Source: Mucilaginibacter sp. dw_454 (lineage in GTDB: Bacteria; Bacteroidota; Bacteroidia; Sphingobacteriales; Sphingobacteriaceae). From it: a DNA stretch of 64,000 nt. The notes under the pieces were generated by a model, which had not been told where the DNA came from, ran no database searches, and saw nothing but the letters and a program-made list of their open reading frames with translations. The stretch covers positions 558,001 through 622,000 of the forward strand of contig NZ_JAAVVB010000003.1 of NCBI RefSeq assembly GCF_018449775.1, read 5' to 3'. Positions 14,900 to 24,567 of the stretch are shown here, in pieces. The position numbers were made by a program, and so were the translations under genes. Position 1 is the first letter of the stretch; each line of letters opens with the position of its first letter.

Positions 14900-15517
14900 T
14901 TATATAACCAGTTCCTTATCTTCTTCCAATGCCAATCCTGTTCTGAAAATACCTTCAACAGCAAGCAGCACAATTCCCATCAAAAAACAGTTAATATTAA
15001 AATTGTAGGTAAGGTCAAGGTGATCAAAAATGAAGATCTGCAATAGAATTTTATTTACTGCGATAACAAAAAGCCACTGTATAACTGAATAGCTTATTAA
15101 TACAAAAGCGATATACCTTACCCGGTACATATTTGATTTGTGAAAAGGCTGGTTTTGTTTAAAGCTTCCAAAGATCTTTTTTAGCTGATAAGTTATCATT
15201 ACTACAACGGCAAACAACAAACCATATCCTGTTAACAATATCATTATGTTTTGCCAACTCGCTCCGATATGTATGCTTAATATACCATCGGTTGTATTGA
15301 GGATGCTGAAATCGCCATTGCGTTTAGCAGAATAAATTTGTAGCATGGAGGTTGACGAATACGAAATGGGTACCTGCAACGCAAATGCTTTGCGGATGTG
15401 TGCTGCTGTAAATAACATAACCACAAATACGCTCCCGGCCGCCAGTTCGGCCCAAAAAAGTAAGGTTGCTACAATTGCCAGGAATGCTGATAAAGATTTG
15501 TTGCCTAATATTTTCAT
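14900..15517 (-). CDS. DUF2975-family membrane protein
   Basis: 205 residues with four hydrophobic segments: about 10-35 (FLAIVATLLFWAELAAGSVFV), 93-113, 137-160 and 176-197. Loops hold polar, extracytoplasmic-type sequence. The ending ALAEIFRTGLALEEDKELVI-like pattern (here EGIFRTGLALEEDKELVI) is the DUF2975 signature. Function of the family is unknown; it may transduce a membrane signal to, or be controlled by, the adjacent XRE regulator. The pair is transcribed as one unit from a promoter region containing two identical 14-bp palindromes. Confidence 0.8.
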   Translation of the reverse strand: MKILGNKSLSAFLAIVATLLFWAELAAGSVFVVMLFTAAHIRKAFALQVPISYSSTSMLQIYSAKRNGDFSILNTTDGILSIHIGASWQNIMILLTGYGLLFAVVVMITYQLKKIFGSFKQNQPFHKSNMYRVRYIAFVLISYSVIQWLFVIAVNKILLQIFIFDHLDLTYNFNINCFLMGIVLLAVEGIFRTGLALEEDKELVI

Positions 15518-15541
15518 CTTGATTTGATTTAGTCTTCAATT

Positions 15542-15580
15542 ATAATAAATATTTATTGATAATCAATAAATATTTATTAT
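15542..15580. promoter_or_regulatory. Double palindromic operator upstream of DUF2975-XRE operon
   Basis: A perfect 19-bp inverted repeat (15542-15560 / 15562-15580) around one central A. Each arm contains the self-complementary AATAAATATTTATT (15544-15557 and 15565-15578); their centres are 21 bp apart, two helical turns. It starts 25 nt upstream of the ATG. Likely binding site of the adjacent XRE regulator. Confidence 0.65.
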
Positions 15581-15596
15581 TTTAAATTTACCCTAA

Positions 15597-15626
15597 CAAA
15601 AAAAAGCCCCGGATTTGGGGGCCTTT
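15597..15626 (-). terminator. Terminator of the MG2-domain protein gene
   Basis: On the minus strand a GGCCCCC...GGGGC hairpin around AAATCC is followed by TTTTTTT, about 130 nt after the stop of the 15753-18506 gene. It also insulates the DUF2975 operon. Confidence 0.7.
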
Positions 15627-15752
15627 TAGGTTTATATTGTGGTTTAGTAAAGGTGCTTTAAAAGCCGTAATTAAATGAAATAACAGCGGACGTTTGTTTT
15701 CATGTAGTGTAAGGTCAAGGTTAGGTGTTTTTGCTGTCCGGCTGTTATTTCA

Positions 15753-18506
15753 TTATAGTACGGTATATCGGTAAACTTTCCGGGCCAAATGGCCGTTGGC
15801 GTCTATGCCTTCAATGGTTACGCGGTAAGTACCGGTTTGGTCGCTGTTAAAATAGCTTATGCTGGCTTTACCAGCAGTATGTGTCAATACAGCAGGGTTC
15901 CAGTAAACTGTGCTGCGCAGGTCTGACGGTGCCGGCCCTGTTTCTGGTTCCTCATACATAGGCGTATAAAATTGTTGAACCACATTATAACCTTTTGGCG
16001 CGTAGTAAACAGTTGCCGGGTTTGGTCCGCCATACCGGTAATTACCGTTTTTGGTATAAATGGCCAGTACCGGCGGTGGTTTCTGAAATTGTACGCCGGA
16101 TGCGCTTAACAACTTTGCCTGTATAGCCGGGCTTTCATGTACAGCGTAAATCTTACTGATGTTTCTTACACTGTCTGTCAGTAAAGTCTGGTAATCGCAA
16201 GGGTTGTTCACCACCATTCGGTCTATAATCACCACCATATGGTCCCGCTGTACTGTGGGTATCCAAACCGGGCCGCATATATCATTCATTTCCTGCACGA
16301 ACCTTATCCGGCTTTTATACAGTTCCTCCAAACATTCTCTTAAAGAGCCGCATGGCGCACGGCTGTCCGGGCGATAAACTTCATCTGCCTGGCTTTCAGA
16401 AATAGCTGCGGTGCCAAATCGGGCCTTAGCTGCTTTGATTCTAACCTCTCTTAACTGCTGCATACGGCTAAGCATACCATATTTAACCAGTTCCTCGTCT
16501 TGTTTAAGCTCGTTATCAACCGCGGCTTTGATTTGCTGCGGGATGTCCGGGTTTACATCGCCCAGGTTTGGGTTGTTGCCGGGGCCAACCTTAGCATATT
16601 GATCAACATGAGTAACCACGCTGGTATGGCTGCCCTTTGGCGGCGAACCCTGGATGGTAAACTCATTGCCATCTGTAAAGAAGATCTTTTTGAACTTAAA
16701 CCGCCCATCCTTGTCGGTAACGGTATCTTTAAAAAAGCCGGATTTGTTGCTTACGATAGCCACTCTACCAAAGGGGATAGGTTTATGATTAGCAGTGGTA
16801 AGCGTACCACTTATCTCAGTGCCCAGCGGTTCGGCTTTGTAATAAGGTGCTACGGTGCTGCCCGATAATATATTTTTCCATAAGAAACGGCGATAGCCCT
16901 GGGTAAGCATTAATATATCCAGGTTGGCGCGGGTTTCTTCGTTTTGATTAGTGAAGTAATAATTGGGTTTTTCGATATACCCTTTGATATCTGAGCTTAA
17001 CAGCAATTGCGAAAGTATTGAGTTTTCGTTTGCTTCGTCGGACGGTACAGCCGTTTCACTCACTACCGAAACCGAGAAATTACCACCTACCGGTTTGCCG
17101 GTTTGGTCCTTCGCATCAATATTTAACTGCACCTTTTGCCGGCGGGTATAGGCCTGTTTATCGCTGCTGATGCTGATGTTATTATTGTCTTTATTTTGGA
17201 TGAAGATAAGGCGCTCGTTTAATGGCTGCGCATCGGCGCTGAACAAGGTAAACTGCATAATGCCCGATGGTATATCGCTGATGGGCAGGTACAATAAAGC
17301 ACCGCTTTTACTTATCGGCACCGGACTCGAAAAATAGACCTTGCCGTTTGATTGACCCACCAGACTAAGGCTGCCACCACTTAATCCTTTCGGCGCGCTG
17401 ATTTTTACCAATACCGAGTCGTTTTTTGAGGTTTGATAAACCGAGAGGGCATATGCATCATTTGCAGCATCCGGTAATTTAACCGTATTTGAGGTACCGT
17501 CGGGGTAGGTGATTTTAGCGCTATAGCTTTTGCCGGCTTCGGGAGTCAATAAAAAATAGCCCATGCCCAGGTGACTGGTGGTGATTTTGGCAACCTCGGT
17601 ATTGCTATTATCTATAACACTGCCGGTGATGTTGGCACCAAGACCATTTGGGGCAACCGCTTTAAACGCCACGCGGCTTTTTACGCCGTTAACCAGGTTG
17701 CCGCCTTCGGGGAAAAACTGCACATCGGTTTGCAGCGACGCGGTTTTAATAGGGAAGGTTTTGGCCACCGTTTCTTCTGCCGATAAGTTAATTTTGGTAG
17801 ATAAGTAGGTTTGGCTCAGCTCTCCGGCTTTTTTGTTAGGTAGTTCGATGCTTAACTCGCCCGCTGCATTGGTATTACCGCCGCCCGAGGAGATCACATC
17901 CCAACTTTTATGTAAGAGGTAGCTTACGTGTTTATTACCATAAGGTTGACCTTTTTGGTCGGTATATTTCAGGATAGCTTTTACCCGGGTTTTATCGCCA
18001 CTGGTAGTGTATACATAATCAATTTTGGCAAAGACATTATTAATTAAAGAGTTGCCGATGGTGAAAGTACGATCATAAAAATATTCAGGACCGGCATTGC
18101 GCATCCATTGCGTATAGGCCCTGATATGGTAATTGCCATCATGTATCAAATCATCACTTAAAATAAAATCGCCCACGGCCATACCGGTGGTAATGGGTAT
18201 TTTAAGCGAAGCAGCTACCGAGTCGCCCTCATTGATCAGATCGACATATAAGGCGCCGCTTATAGCCGAAAGCTGATGTTTGGCCCCGGTAGTTACATAG
18301 GCCTTGAACCAAATGGTATCGCCAACTAAATAGTAAGGCTTATCGGTTTGCAGATAAACTTTTTCCTGCGGATTAGCATTCGACCATTTTTGCAGTGCGC
18401 TCACTATTTTATCTACCGGGTCATCAGCCTTATTGATAAAGGCCAGCGTGCCTGCAAGCAATGAAACCAGCAGTAGCTTGATAGGTAAAGTAAATCTATT
18501 TTTCAT
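15753..18506 (-). CDS. Large exported MG2/carboxypeptidase-regulatory-domain protein
   Basis: 917 residues with a signal peptide (MKNRFTLPIKLLLVSLLAGTLAF). The first domain has TDKPYYLVGDTIWFKAY, the MG2 (alpha-2-macroglobulin-type) signature, and further beta-domains follow (FFPEGGNLVNGVKSRVAFKA near 245). A carboxypeptidase-regulatory-like domain lies near residue 565-640 (GTLTTANHKPIPFGRVAIVS...TDKDGRFKFKKI). A plug-like DHMVVIIDRMVVNN segment is near 770, and the C-terminus is an all-beta strand-rich segment. Proteins of this layout are common in Bacteroidota, often near TonB-dependent receptors, and are presumed periplasmic or outer-membrane scaffold proteins; function is unproven. It is transcribed alone, ending at the terminator at 15597. 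Confidence 0.7.
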   Translation of the reverse strand: MKNRFTLPIKLLLVSLLAGTLAFINKADDPVDKIVSALQKWSNANPQEKVYLQTDKPYYLVGDTIWFKAYVTTGAKHQLSAISGALYVDLINEGDSVAASLKIPITTGMAVGDFILSDDLIHDGNYHIRAYTQWMRNAGPEYFYDRTFTIGNSLINNVFAKIDYVYTTSGDKTRVKAILKYTDQKGQPYGNKHVSYLLHKSWDVISSGGGNTNAAGELSIELPNKKAGELSQTYLSTKINLSAEETVAKTFPIKTASLQTDVQFFPEGGNLVNGVKSRVAFKAVAPNGLGANITGSVIDNSNTEVAKITTSHLGMGYFLLTPEAGKSYSAKITYPDGTSNTVKLPDAANDAYALSVYQTSKNDSVLVKISAPKGLSGGSLSLVGQSNGKVYFSSPVPISKSGALLYLPISDIPSGIMQFTLFSADAQPLNERLIFIQNKDNNNISISSDKQAYTRRQKVQLNIDAKDQTGKPVGGNFSVSVVSETAVPSDEANENSILSQLLLSSDIKGYIEKPNYYFTNQNEETRANLDILMLTQGYRRFLWKNILSGSTVAPYYKAEPLGTEISGTLTTANHKPIPFGRVAIVSNKSGFFKDTVTDKDGRFKFKKIFFTDGNEFTIQGSPPKGSHTSVVTHVDQYAKVGPGNNPNLGDVNPDIPQQIKAAVDNELKQDEELVKYGMLSRMQQLREVRIKAAKARFGTAAISESQADEVYRPDSRAPCGSLRECLEELYKSRIRFVQEMNDICGPVWIPTVQRDHMVVIIDRMVVNNPCDYQTLLTDSVRNISKIYAVHESPAIQAKLLSASGVQFQKPPPVLAIYTKNGNYRYGGPNPATVYYAPKGYNVVQQFYTPMYEEPETGPAPSDLRSTVYWNPAVLTHTAGKASISYFNSDQTGTYRVTIEGIDANGHLARKVYRYTVL

Positions 18507-18662
18507 TTCGTAGCAATAGGGGTAAAGCCGGGTATTTTAATTGTCCATAGTAAAAAAGGCGTGCAGGATGCCTTATAAATGGTTGATAACATGCGAAATA
18601 GGATCTAGGTTGAAAGCCCAATCTAATGTAGATAACTTATTACTTAGTTTTAATAACTATTA

Positions 18663-18692
18663 TTTAAAAATGACTTATAAGTCATTTTTAAA
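18663..18692. repeat. Perfect 30-bp palindrome
   Basis: TTTAAAAATGACTTA (18663-18677) is followed at once by its exact complement to 18692. It lies 55 nt past the dnaE2 stop and 157 nt before the next gene. It may end the mutasome transcript (no GC-rich stem, so weak) or act as a regulator site. Confidence 0.5.
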
Positions 18693-18747
18693 CGTTTAAA
18701 TGGAATTAAAAATAATATTAAATAAGCTTGTTGATAGAAAATAATAG

Positions 18748-21700
18748 TTATTTGAAATTTCGTCCTTTATGAAAAGGCTCATTTTGCCAGTGTTTTCGCT
18801 TGATATCAACAGGAGCAGGCGAGGTAGTTTCGTCGCTGCGCGATAGAGTGATGACAGGTACGTTTTCGTCATTAAGTGTCGTCATCTTACTTAAAAGCTT
18901 GTTCAGATTAAAGCAGCGTTTTACGATAACATGGATTACTTTACCTTCAATTTGTACCTTGCCTTCCACCATTAACAGGCGCGATTGCACAATTTCCTTA
19001 CGAAAAGTGTCGAAGGCTTTTTCCCAAACTACCAGGTTAGAGAAACCGGTTTCGTCTTCAATAGTAATAAATACAATGCCCTTTGCTGTACCCGGGCGTT
19101 GGCGCACGGTGATGAGCCCGGCTAATTTTACCACATCGCCATCTTTTAAATTAGGGAGCTGGCCGTTAGGCGTCACACGCAACGCGTCCAACTCGGGGCG
19201 CACAAAACTAACCGGGTGCGCTTTTAATGACAGGCCGGTTGCGGCATAGTCTTGCACCACATGCTCGGCCTGCGACATAAACGGCAGACTGATCTGCCCC
19301 TCACTTGCGCTTTCCGAAGCCTGCCCTTTAAACAGCCCAATAGGTTTATCATTCAACGCCGGCACTTCCCACAGAGCCTCGCGCCGATCGAGATTCATAG
19401 ACCGGAAAGCATCGGCATCGGTTAGTTTTTCGATGGCAGCTTGCGGCACACCTGCATTGCTAAGCTGATGGATATCGGTATAACCTGCTCCGCGCGCGGC
19501 AATCAACAATTCCATATCATCCTGATTCAAACCCTTTACCTGCCTGAAACCGAGGCGCAGGGTGCAATATTTGCCGTCTTTTTCCTCCAAAGTATTATCC
19601 CACACAGAATAATTAACATCTACCGGGCGCATTACAACGCCATGTTTTTCGGCATCGATGACAATTTGAGCGGGCTGATAAAAGCCCATCGGCTGGCTAT
19701 TTAATAACGATGCAGCAAAAACATCAGGATAAAAACATTTGAGCCATGAAGAGATATAAACCAAATGCGCAAAACTGGCCGCATGGCTTTCGGGGAATCC
19801 GTAGCTACCAAAGCCTTCCAATTGTTTAAAGATACGTTGGGCATAGTCCAGTTCATAGCCACGGGCTACCATTTTACCCACTAATTTGTCTCTGAACTTT
19901 TTTACCTCGCCTATTTTGGCTTTAAAAGTTGCCATGCTGCGGCGCAGTTGGTCGGCCTCGGCGGCTGTAAATTCGGCTGCAACCATGGAAATCTCCATGG
20001 CCTGCTCCTGGAATAAAGGCACCCCCTTGGTTCTGCTTAAAACCGGCCTTAATTCTTCGTTAGGATATTCTTCAAGTTCAATGTTGTCGCGCCTGCGCAA
20101 ATAAGGATGCACCATATCGCCCTGGATAGGGCCTGGGCGCACAATGGCCACTTCAATCACCAGGTCATAAAACTCACGCGGTTTTAGCCGCGGTAGCATA
20201 GACATCTGCGCGCGGCTTTCGATCTGAAAAACCCCCAGCGTATCAGCATCGCAGATCATATCATAAACCTCTGGAATATCCTGCGGGACGTTATCGAGTG
20301 TAAAAGTCTGGCCATAATGCAATTTAATGAGATCAAAGGCCTTGCGGATACAGGTGAGCATACCCAGCGCCAAAACATCTACTTTTAAAATGCCGAGGGC
20401 TTCCAAATCGTCCTTGTCCCATTCTAATTGGGTGCGGTTCTCCATACGGGCGTTCATCACCGGGCAAATGTCTGATAGCTTGCATTGGGTAATCACAAAG
20501 CCACCGCTATGCTGCCCCAATTGCCGTGGAAAGCCCATCATTTGCTCAGTAAGCTGCAGTACTTTATACAGATGCGGGTCATCAGGATTTAACCCCTGAC
20601 CTAAAATCCGTTCACGATCAAAACCCTCCTCGGAAAAACTCCAAATGGTACCGCCCAGACGTTTGATGGTATCTTCAGATAATCCCATGGCTTTACCCAC
20701 ATCGCGGATAGCACCTTTGTGGCGTTCCTGCGTTACGGTAGCTACTATGGCGGCATGGTCTCGCCCATAAGTTTCATAGATCCATTGCATGATCTCTTCT
20801 CTGCGCTCGTGCTCAAAATCTACATCCACATCGGGCCATTCATCGCGCGCGTCTGACATAAAACGAGAAAAAAGCAGGTTTGATTTTTCCGGATTCACGG
20901 GCGTTATGCCCAAACAATAACAAACCGCACAATTAGCCGCCGAGCCACGTCCCTGGTGCAAAATGCCCAGTTCTGTAGCTTTATTAACGTATTCATAGAT
21001 CCGCAGAAAATAGGGAGCTAGTTTACGTTTCTTGAAAAAAGCCAGCTCTTCATGAAGCTGCTTGCGCAGCTTATCAGAGATCCCGTGAGGAAAAAATTTT
21101 TCTATCCCGGCCCAGGTATGGCCAGCCAAATGTTCGTCAGCAGTGCGGCCGTCCGGGCTTTTCCATTCGGGTTCGAGGTATTTCAGGGTATCTAAAGAAA
21201 AAGTACAGGCTTCGGCAATGTCTATGGTTCGATCAATAGCCTCAGGATACTGAATGAATAAGCGCGCCAACTCATCAAGCGGTTTTAAATAACGTTCGGC
21301 ATTGGCATGTAGCTTAAAGCCTGCTGTGGTAATGGTGCATTTTTCGCGTACGCAGGTTTGTATGTCCTGCAATTCGCGCCGCTTGGCCGAGTGGTAATGC
21401 ACATCGTTAGTAGCCACCATCGGCACACCTAATTTAGAGAGGCGGTAAAAACGTTTATCGTCACTACCTAAATAAGAGCGGGTGGCGCTTACGTATAATT
21501 GATTGCCAAACTGAGCCTGATACTCGCGCAAACAATCCTTAAAATTATCATCAAAATCAAAACGGGCATTCAATTGATTGGGCGCTATCGCGATAAATAT
21601 AATGCCCTCTTTATGGTCATAAACATCCTGCTTATAAAGTTCGCATTTACCTTTCTCTGTACGTAGATTTCCTTTAGTAAGCAAGGCGCACATGCGCCCC

Positions 21701-21996
21701 CAGGCTTCTATATTGATGGGATAGGCCAGCAGCCCGGTGCCATCCATCAACTCCAACCGGCAACCAGGAATGATGTTGAATGCTTTTAGTTTTTTAATGG
21801 TGGCCTTGTCGGTTTCCTCGGCTATCATTTTTTTTAAGCCGATATGCGCGCGGACCACACCAGCCACACTATTTTGATCTGTAATGGCAATTTTGGTATA
21901 ACCCAATTCAAAGGCACGCTCCACCAGTTCATGTGGGTGCGAGCCGCCCAGCATAAAGGTAAAATTGGTGGTAACCTGTAATTCTGCGTATCTCAT
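18748..21996 (-). CDS. dnaE2: Error-prone DNA polymerase III alpha subunit DnaE2 (ImuC)
   Basis: 1082 residues, normal for DnaE2. Residues 1-~280 are the PHP domain (NFTFMLGGSHPHELVERAFELGYTKIAITDQNSVAGVVRAH). The polymerase active-site segment PDVDVDFEHERREE is near residue 386-399, with ATVTQERHKGAIRDVGKAMG after it; the catalytic Asp of PDxDxDF is retained. FRDKLVGKMVARGY and the tandem HhH region (RQVKGLNQDDMELLIAARGAG) precede a C-terminal OB domain (AGLITVRQRPGTAKGIVFITIEDETGFSNLVVW). DnaE2 is the translesion polymerase acting with ImuB and ImuA in damage-induced mutagenesis. It starts 3 nt after the imuB stop, so the two are co-translated. Confidence 0.95.
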   Translation of the reverse strand: MRYAELQVTTNFTFMLGGSHPHELVERAFELGYTKIAITDQNSVAGVVRAHIGLKKMIAEETDKATIKKLKAFNIIPGCRLELMDGTGLLAYPINIEAWGRMCALLTKGNLRTEKGKCELYKQDVYDHKEGIIFIAIAPNQLNARFDFDDNFKDCLREYQAQFGNQLYVSATRSYLGSDDKRFYRLSKLGVPMVATNDVHYHSAKRRELQDIQTCVREKCTITTAGFKLHANAERYLKPLDELARLFIQYPEAIDRTIDIAEACTFSLDTLKYLEPEWKSPDGRTADEHLAGHTWAGIEKFFPHGISDKLRKQLHEELAFFKKRKLAPYFLRIYEYVNKATELGILHQGRGSAANCAVCYCLGITPVNPEKSNLLFSRFMSDARDEWPDVDVDFEHERREEIMQWIYETYGRDHAAIVATVTQERHKGAIRDVGKAMGLSEDTIKRLGGTIWSFSEEGFDRERILGQGLNPDDPHLYKVLQLTEQMMGFPRQLGQHSGGFVITQCKLSDICPVMNARMENRTQLEWDKDDLEALGILKVDVLALGMLTCIRKAFDLIKLHYGQTFTLDNVPQDIPEVYDMICDADTLGVFQIESRAQMSMLPRLKPREFYDLVIEVAIVRPGPIQGDMVHPYLRRRDNIELEEYPNEELRPVLSRTKGVPLFQEQAMEISMVAAEFTAAEADQLRRSMATFKAKIGEVKKFRDKLVGKMVARGYELDYAQRIFKQLEGFGSYGFPESHAASFAHLVYISSWLKCFYPDVFAASLLNSQPMGFYQPAQIVIDAEKHGVVMRPVDVNYSVWDNTLEEKDGKYCTLRLGFRQVKGLNQDDMELLIAARGAGYTDIHQLSNAGVPQAAIEKLTDADAFRSMNLDRREALWEVPALNDKPIGLFKGQASESASEGQISLPFMSQAEHVVQDYAATGLSLKAHPVSFVRPELDALRVTPNGQLPNLKDGDVVKLAGLITVRQRPGTAKGIVFITIEDETGFSNLVVWEKAFDTFRKEIVQSRLLMVEGKVQIEGKVIHVIVKRCFNLNKLLSKMTTLNDENVPVITLSRSDETTSPAPVDIKRKHWQNEPFHKGRNFK

Positions 21997-21999
21997 AAG

Positions 22000-23505
22000 C
22001 TAGGCAAAAAATCCGTGAATGTACCATTGTGGCTTTTCTTCTGCCGAGTGATGCCCCGAGCGGAAAAGCCAGTACCGCTGTCCTTTTTCATCCTCTACCA
22101 CATAATAATCTCGGTGCGGCCCATCAGCCAGCCACCATTCGGGTTCAATGCGCTCGGCATCGTCGGCACGTTTAACGGTGTGGCGCTCGCCTTTGTAAAT
22201 GAACCACATGGGCGGGTTGTCGGGTGTTAAAAACGCAGCCTCAATGCGCTGGGGGCTAGGTAACAACAACGATGGCCTTGGCCTGTCCATACGCCAGGTG
22301 GTGGTGGGTTTGTCTTTTAATGAGGTAGCCAGTTTAATAGAATGCTCGGGCCAGTAACGCTCTTGCGGCAGGTAGCGGCGAATGTTGCCTGCGCCGATCT
22401 TATTAGCCAATCTATCCAGTAAATCGGCCAGGCTGTTGTCTTCCAATCCGCAGCTGTCGGCGCTCCATAGGATTTCCTGCTCGGGGTCGGTATCTTCAAC
22501 CTTTGGCGCATCAAGTGTAAACAGTTCAATGCCGAGTTTAGGTTCGATAGTCGGGATCTTCAACTCAAATAGCTTGAATAAATGCTCGATATGATTTGAG
22601 GGGCGATTAGTGCCGATGCCGGTTTGCAGGATCTCGCCATCAACCCGGTAACATTTTAAAATAGCGGTGCGCATACCTTTGCCTTCACCCTCCAGTCGTT
22701 TACACATTGCTTCCAGTAAAATTTTTATGGCAATCTCAATCCCCGTAGCGGTGCGGATGGGTTCTAAACAGGGTAGCCGCTCTGAGTAAGGTTCGATGGG
22801 TTGCAGCAGTTGCAAAGGCTCATCCTCATTACCCAAAGCCTGATCCAATCGCGTTAAAAACTCCTGCCCGAAACGTCGGCGCAAAACAGATCGCCCCAAA
22901 CCAATAAAACTTTTGATTTGATAAAAGCCCAATTTTTGCAGCCGCTCTAAAATCATTGCATCTAAACGCAAGGCGGCAGGCGGGAGGGAGAGCAAAGCAT
23001 TAACCTGCCCGCCCGGCTCAATAATGGGTTTAACTTTGGCAAACCGGGCCACGCCCCAGGCGGTGCCGACGGTATCAGCCATGGCCCCGCGCACGTCATA
23101 GCCCTTACCTCGTAAACGCGTGACGATCTCTTTCAGATAGCCCCGCTCGCCATCCCATAAATGTGTACAGCCGGTAACATCCAGCAATAAGCCATCAGGC
23201 ATATCAATAGCAACCATAGGCGTATAACGAATGCACCACTCGCCCAGGGCTTTCAACAATTTATAATCCTGGCCGGGGATATCGTCAATAACCTCCAGTT
23301 CGGGGATGATGGCTTTGGCATCGGCGGCAGCCATGCCTACGGTAATGCCCTGCTGCCCGGCCAGCAGGTTAGCGCCCGTAATGGTATTGCGCCCGCGCAC
23401 AGGCGTTACCAAAATAAAAGGTACTTCTTTCAGTTCCGGCCGGCGCAGGGTGAGCCAGTCGGTGGTTAAGTGACGAAACCATAAGGAGATAAAGCGCCTT
23501 TGCAT
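22000..23505 (-). CDS. imuB: ImuB-type Y-family polymerase homologue
   Basis: 501 residues. The N-terminal MQRRFISLWFRHLTTDW takes the place of the catalytic DxDxFxxVE of active Y-family polymerases, and the second carboxylate motif reads MPDGLLLDVTGCTHLWDGE instead of SIDE-type. So the metal-binding acidic residues are lost, as in all ImuB proteins. The palm/fingers and HhH region (SFIGLGRSVLRRRFGQEF) and the long C-terminal domain ending ERIEPEWWLADGPHRDYY and WYIHGFFA match ImuB. ImuB links DnaE2 to the sliding clamp and ImuA; a beta-clamp motif is expected in the C-terminal third but I cannot fix it by eye. The gene lies 3 nt from dnaE2 and 309 nt (filled with repeats) from imuA. Confidence 0.9.
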   Translation of the reverse strand: MQRRFISLWFRHLTTDWLTLRRPELKEVPFILVTPVRGRNTITGANLLAGQQGITVGMAAADAKAIIPELEVIDDIPGQDYKLLKALGEWCIRYTPMVAIDMPDGLLLDVTGCTHLWDGERGYLKEIVTRLRGKGYDVRGAMADTVGTAWGVARFAKVKPIIEPGGQVNALLSLPPAALRLDAMILERLQKLGFYQIKSFIGLGRSVLRRRFGQEFLTRLDQALGNEDEPLQLLQPIEPYSERLPCLEPIRTATGIEIAIKILLEAMCKRLEGEGKGMRTAILKCYRVDGEILQTGIGTNRPSNHIEHLFKLFELKIPTIEPKLGIELFTLDAPKVEDTDPEQEILWSADSCGLEDNSLADLLDRLANKIGAGNIRRYLPQERYWPEHSIKLATSLKDKPTTTWRMDRPRPSLLLPSPQRIEAAFLTPDNPPMWFIYKGERHTVKRADDAERIEPEWWLADGPHRDYYVVEDEKGQRYWLFRSGHHSAEEKPQWYIHGFFA

Positions 23506-23528
23506 ACCAATTTTGATTTAAAAACTTT

Positions 23529-23680
23529 CCCAGCCCTCTTTTCCGCTTGCGGAAGAGAGGGCCGACCAGCGAAGCGTAGTCGGGGTGAGTCTTATGCAGA
23601 CAGGTTAACAAGCCGCCGGGGACTCACCCGGTCGTCGCTACGCTCGACCACCCTCTCTTCGCCTTTGGCGGAAAGAGGGT
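23529..23680. repeat. MITE-like 152-bp element, copy 1
   Basis: CAGCCCTCTTTTCCGCTTGC ... GGCGGAAAGAGGGTC: the termini are inverted copies of each other and the interior has further inverted parts (ACCAGCGAAGCGTAGTCG against CGTCGCTACGCTCGACCA). A second copy in the same orientation lies at 24812-24963. They bracket imuA. Confidence 0.8.
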
Positions 23681-23689
23681 CAAAAAAGC

Positions 23690-23777
23690 TTGTCATCTCT
23701 ACGAGGAACGAGGAGTGATCTGTACACGCGTAATTCTCAGCATGTGTATAGATCTCTCACTACGTTCGAGATGACAA
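23690..23777. repeat. TTGTCATCTC palindromic element
   Basis: TTGTCATCTC (23690-23699) pairs with GAGATGACAA (23768-23777). An inner AGTGATCTGTACAC and GTGTATAGATCTCTCACT also pair. It has the layout of a REP-like pair with different sequence. It lies between copy 1 of the MITE-like element and the imuA stop. Confidence 0.7.
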
Positions 23778-23814
23778 ACGTTTTAAAGGAGGTGACGCCC
23801 TTTTATTTCAATGA

Positions 23815-24567
23815 TTAGCCAGCCATCCGCTCCGGCTGCATAATCAATTGCTCTTCTCCCTGCTCCACAATCGGTACAAACTTACCTTCAACCCACTCCA
23901 ACTGCCAGCTGCCGGGGTTACCATTGCGCACCCGCAACAAATCAACCTGCCAGCGGGGGAAACTTACTCCGGGCAAACCTGGCTCAGGCTTACTGGGCAG
24001 CGGACTAACCTGCCACCGTGCCACACAGGTGGTACTGCCCAACTTTTTGGGATCATTTCGCAATAAAAAACCAGTCACCTTGCTATCCTCAACGGCCAGC
24101 TGCAATCGCCTTGATTGCGCAAAGCTGATCTCGCGCACCTCGGCAACTACGGCTGCCAAGCCTTCGCACTTTAGTGCCTCTTCCATGGCCCAGAGCACGT
24201 CGCGGTCGCGCTGCACATCAATAAAAATGATGCGGTCTGGCGTAACGCTAAACGCCTTCAGCGCAGGTGGAAACAGCCTGCGCGAGGTACTGATCCAGAT
24301 ACAGGCGCCGCCTTGCTGCATCAGGGTAGATAGTACGCCACTGATCAAGCCGTCTGTTGCTGCGGTTTGCTCGGGCGTAGGGCAGATCATTTCATGTATG
24401 GAACCGGTGGGGAACACGCCATTAGGAAAAGCATCTTCCAGCGGGCCAAGGCCAATACCCTTAACCTGCCCGGCCGGGGGCGGGGTAAAACCCTGCCACA
24501 GCAAAATATCTTTTTGCAGTTGGTTGATGATGTCCTTTTTACTGGTTTCCATATTAAAACGATACAT
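23815..24567 (-). CDS. imuA: ImuA (RecA/SulA-like mutasome protein)
   Basis: 250 residues, a RecA-fold protein without an obvious Walker A (the P-loop region is LSTLMQQGGACIWISTSRRLFPPAL). Motifs LEDAFPNGVFPTGSIHEM, DRIIFIDVQRDRDVLWAMEEALKCEGLAAVVAEVREISFAQSRRLQLAVEDSKVTGFLLR are typical of ImuA of Bacteroidota and Proteobacteria. ImuA supports ImuB-DnaE2 translesion synthesis. It is the first of the three canonical genes, in the order imuA-imuB-dnaE2 on the minus strand, but 309 nt of MITE-like repeats separate it from imuB. The ATG at 24552 (METSKK) is a likelier start than 24567, because the latter lies at the edge of a palindromic element. Confidence 0.85.
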   Translation of the reverse strand: MYRFNMETSKKDIINQLQKDILLWQGFTPPPAGQVKGIGLGPLEDAFPNGVFPTGSIHEMICPTPEQTAATDGLISGVLSTLMQQGGACIWISTSRRLFPPALKAFSVTPDRIIFIDVQRDRDVLWAMEEALKCEGLAAVVAEVREISFAQSRRLQLAVEDSKVTGFLLRNDPKKLGSTTCVARWQVSPLPSKPEPGLPGVSFPRWQVDLLRVRNGNPGSWQLEWVEGKFVPIVEQGEEQLIMQPERMAG

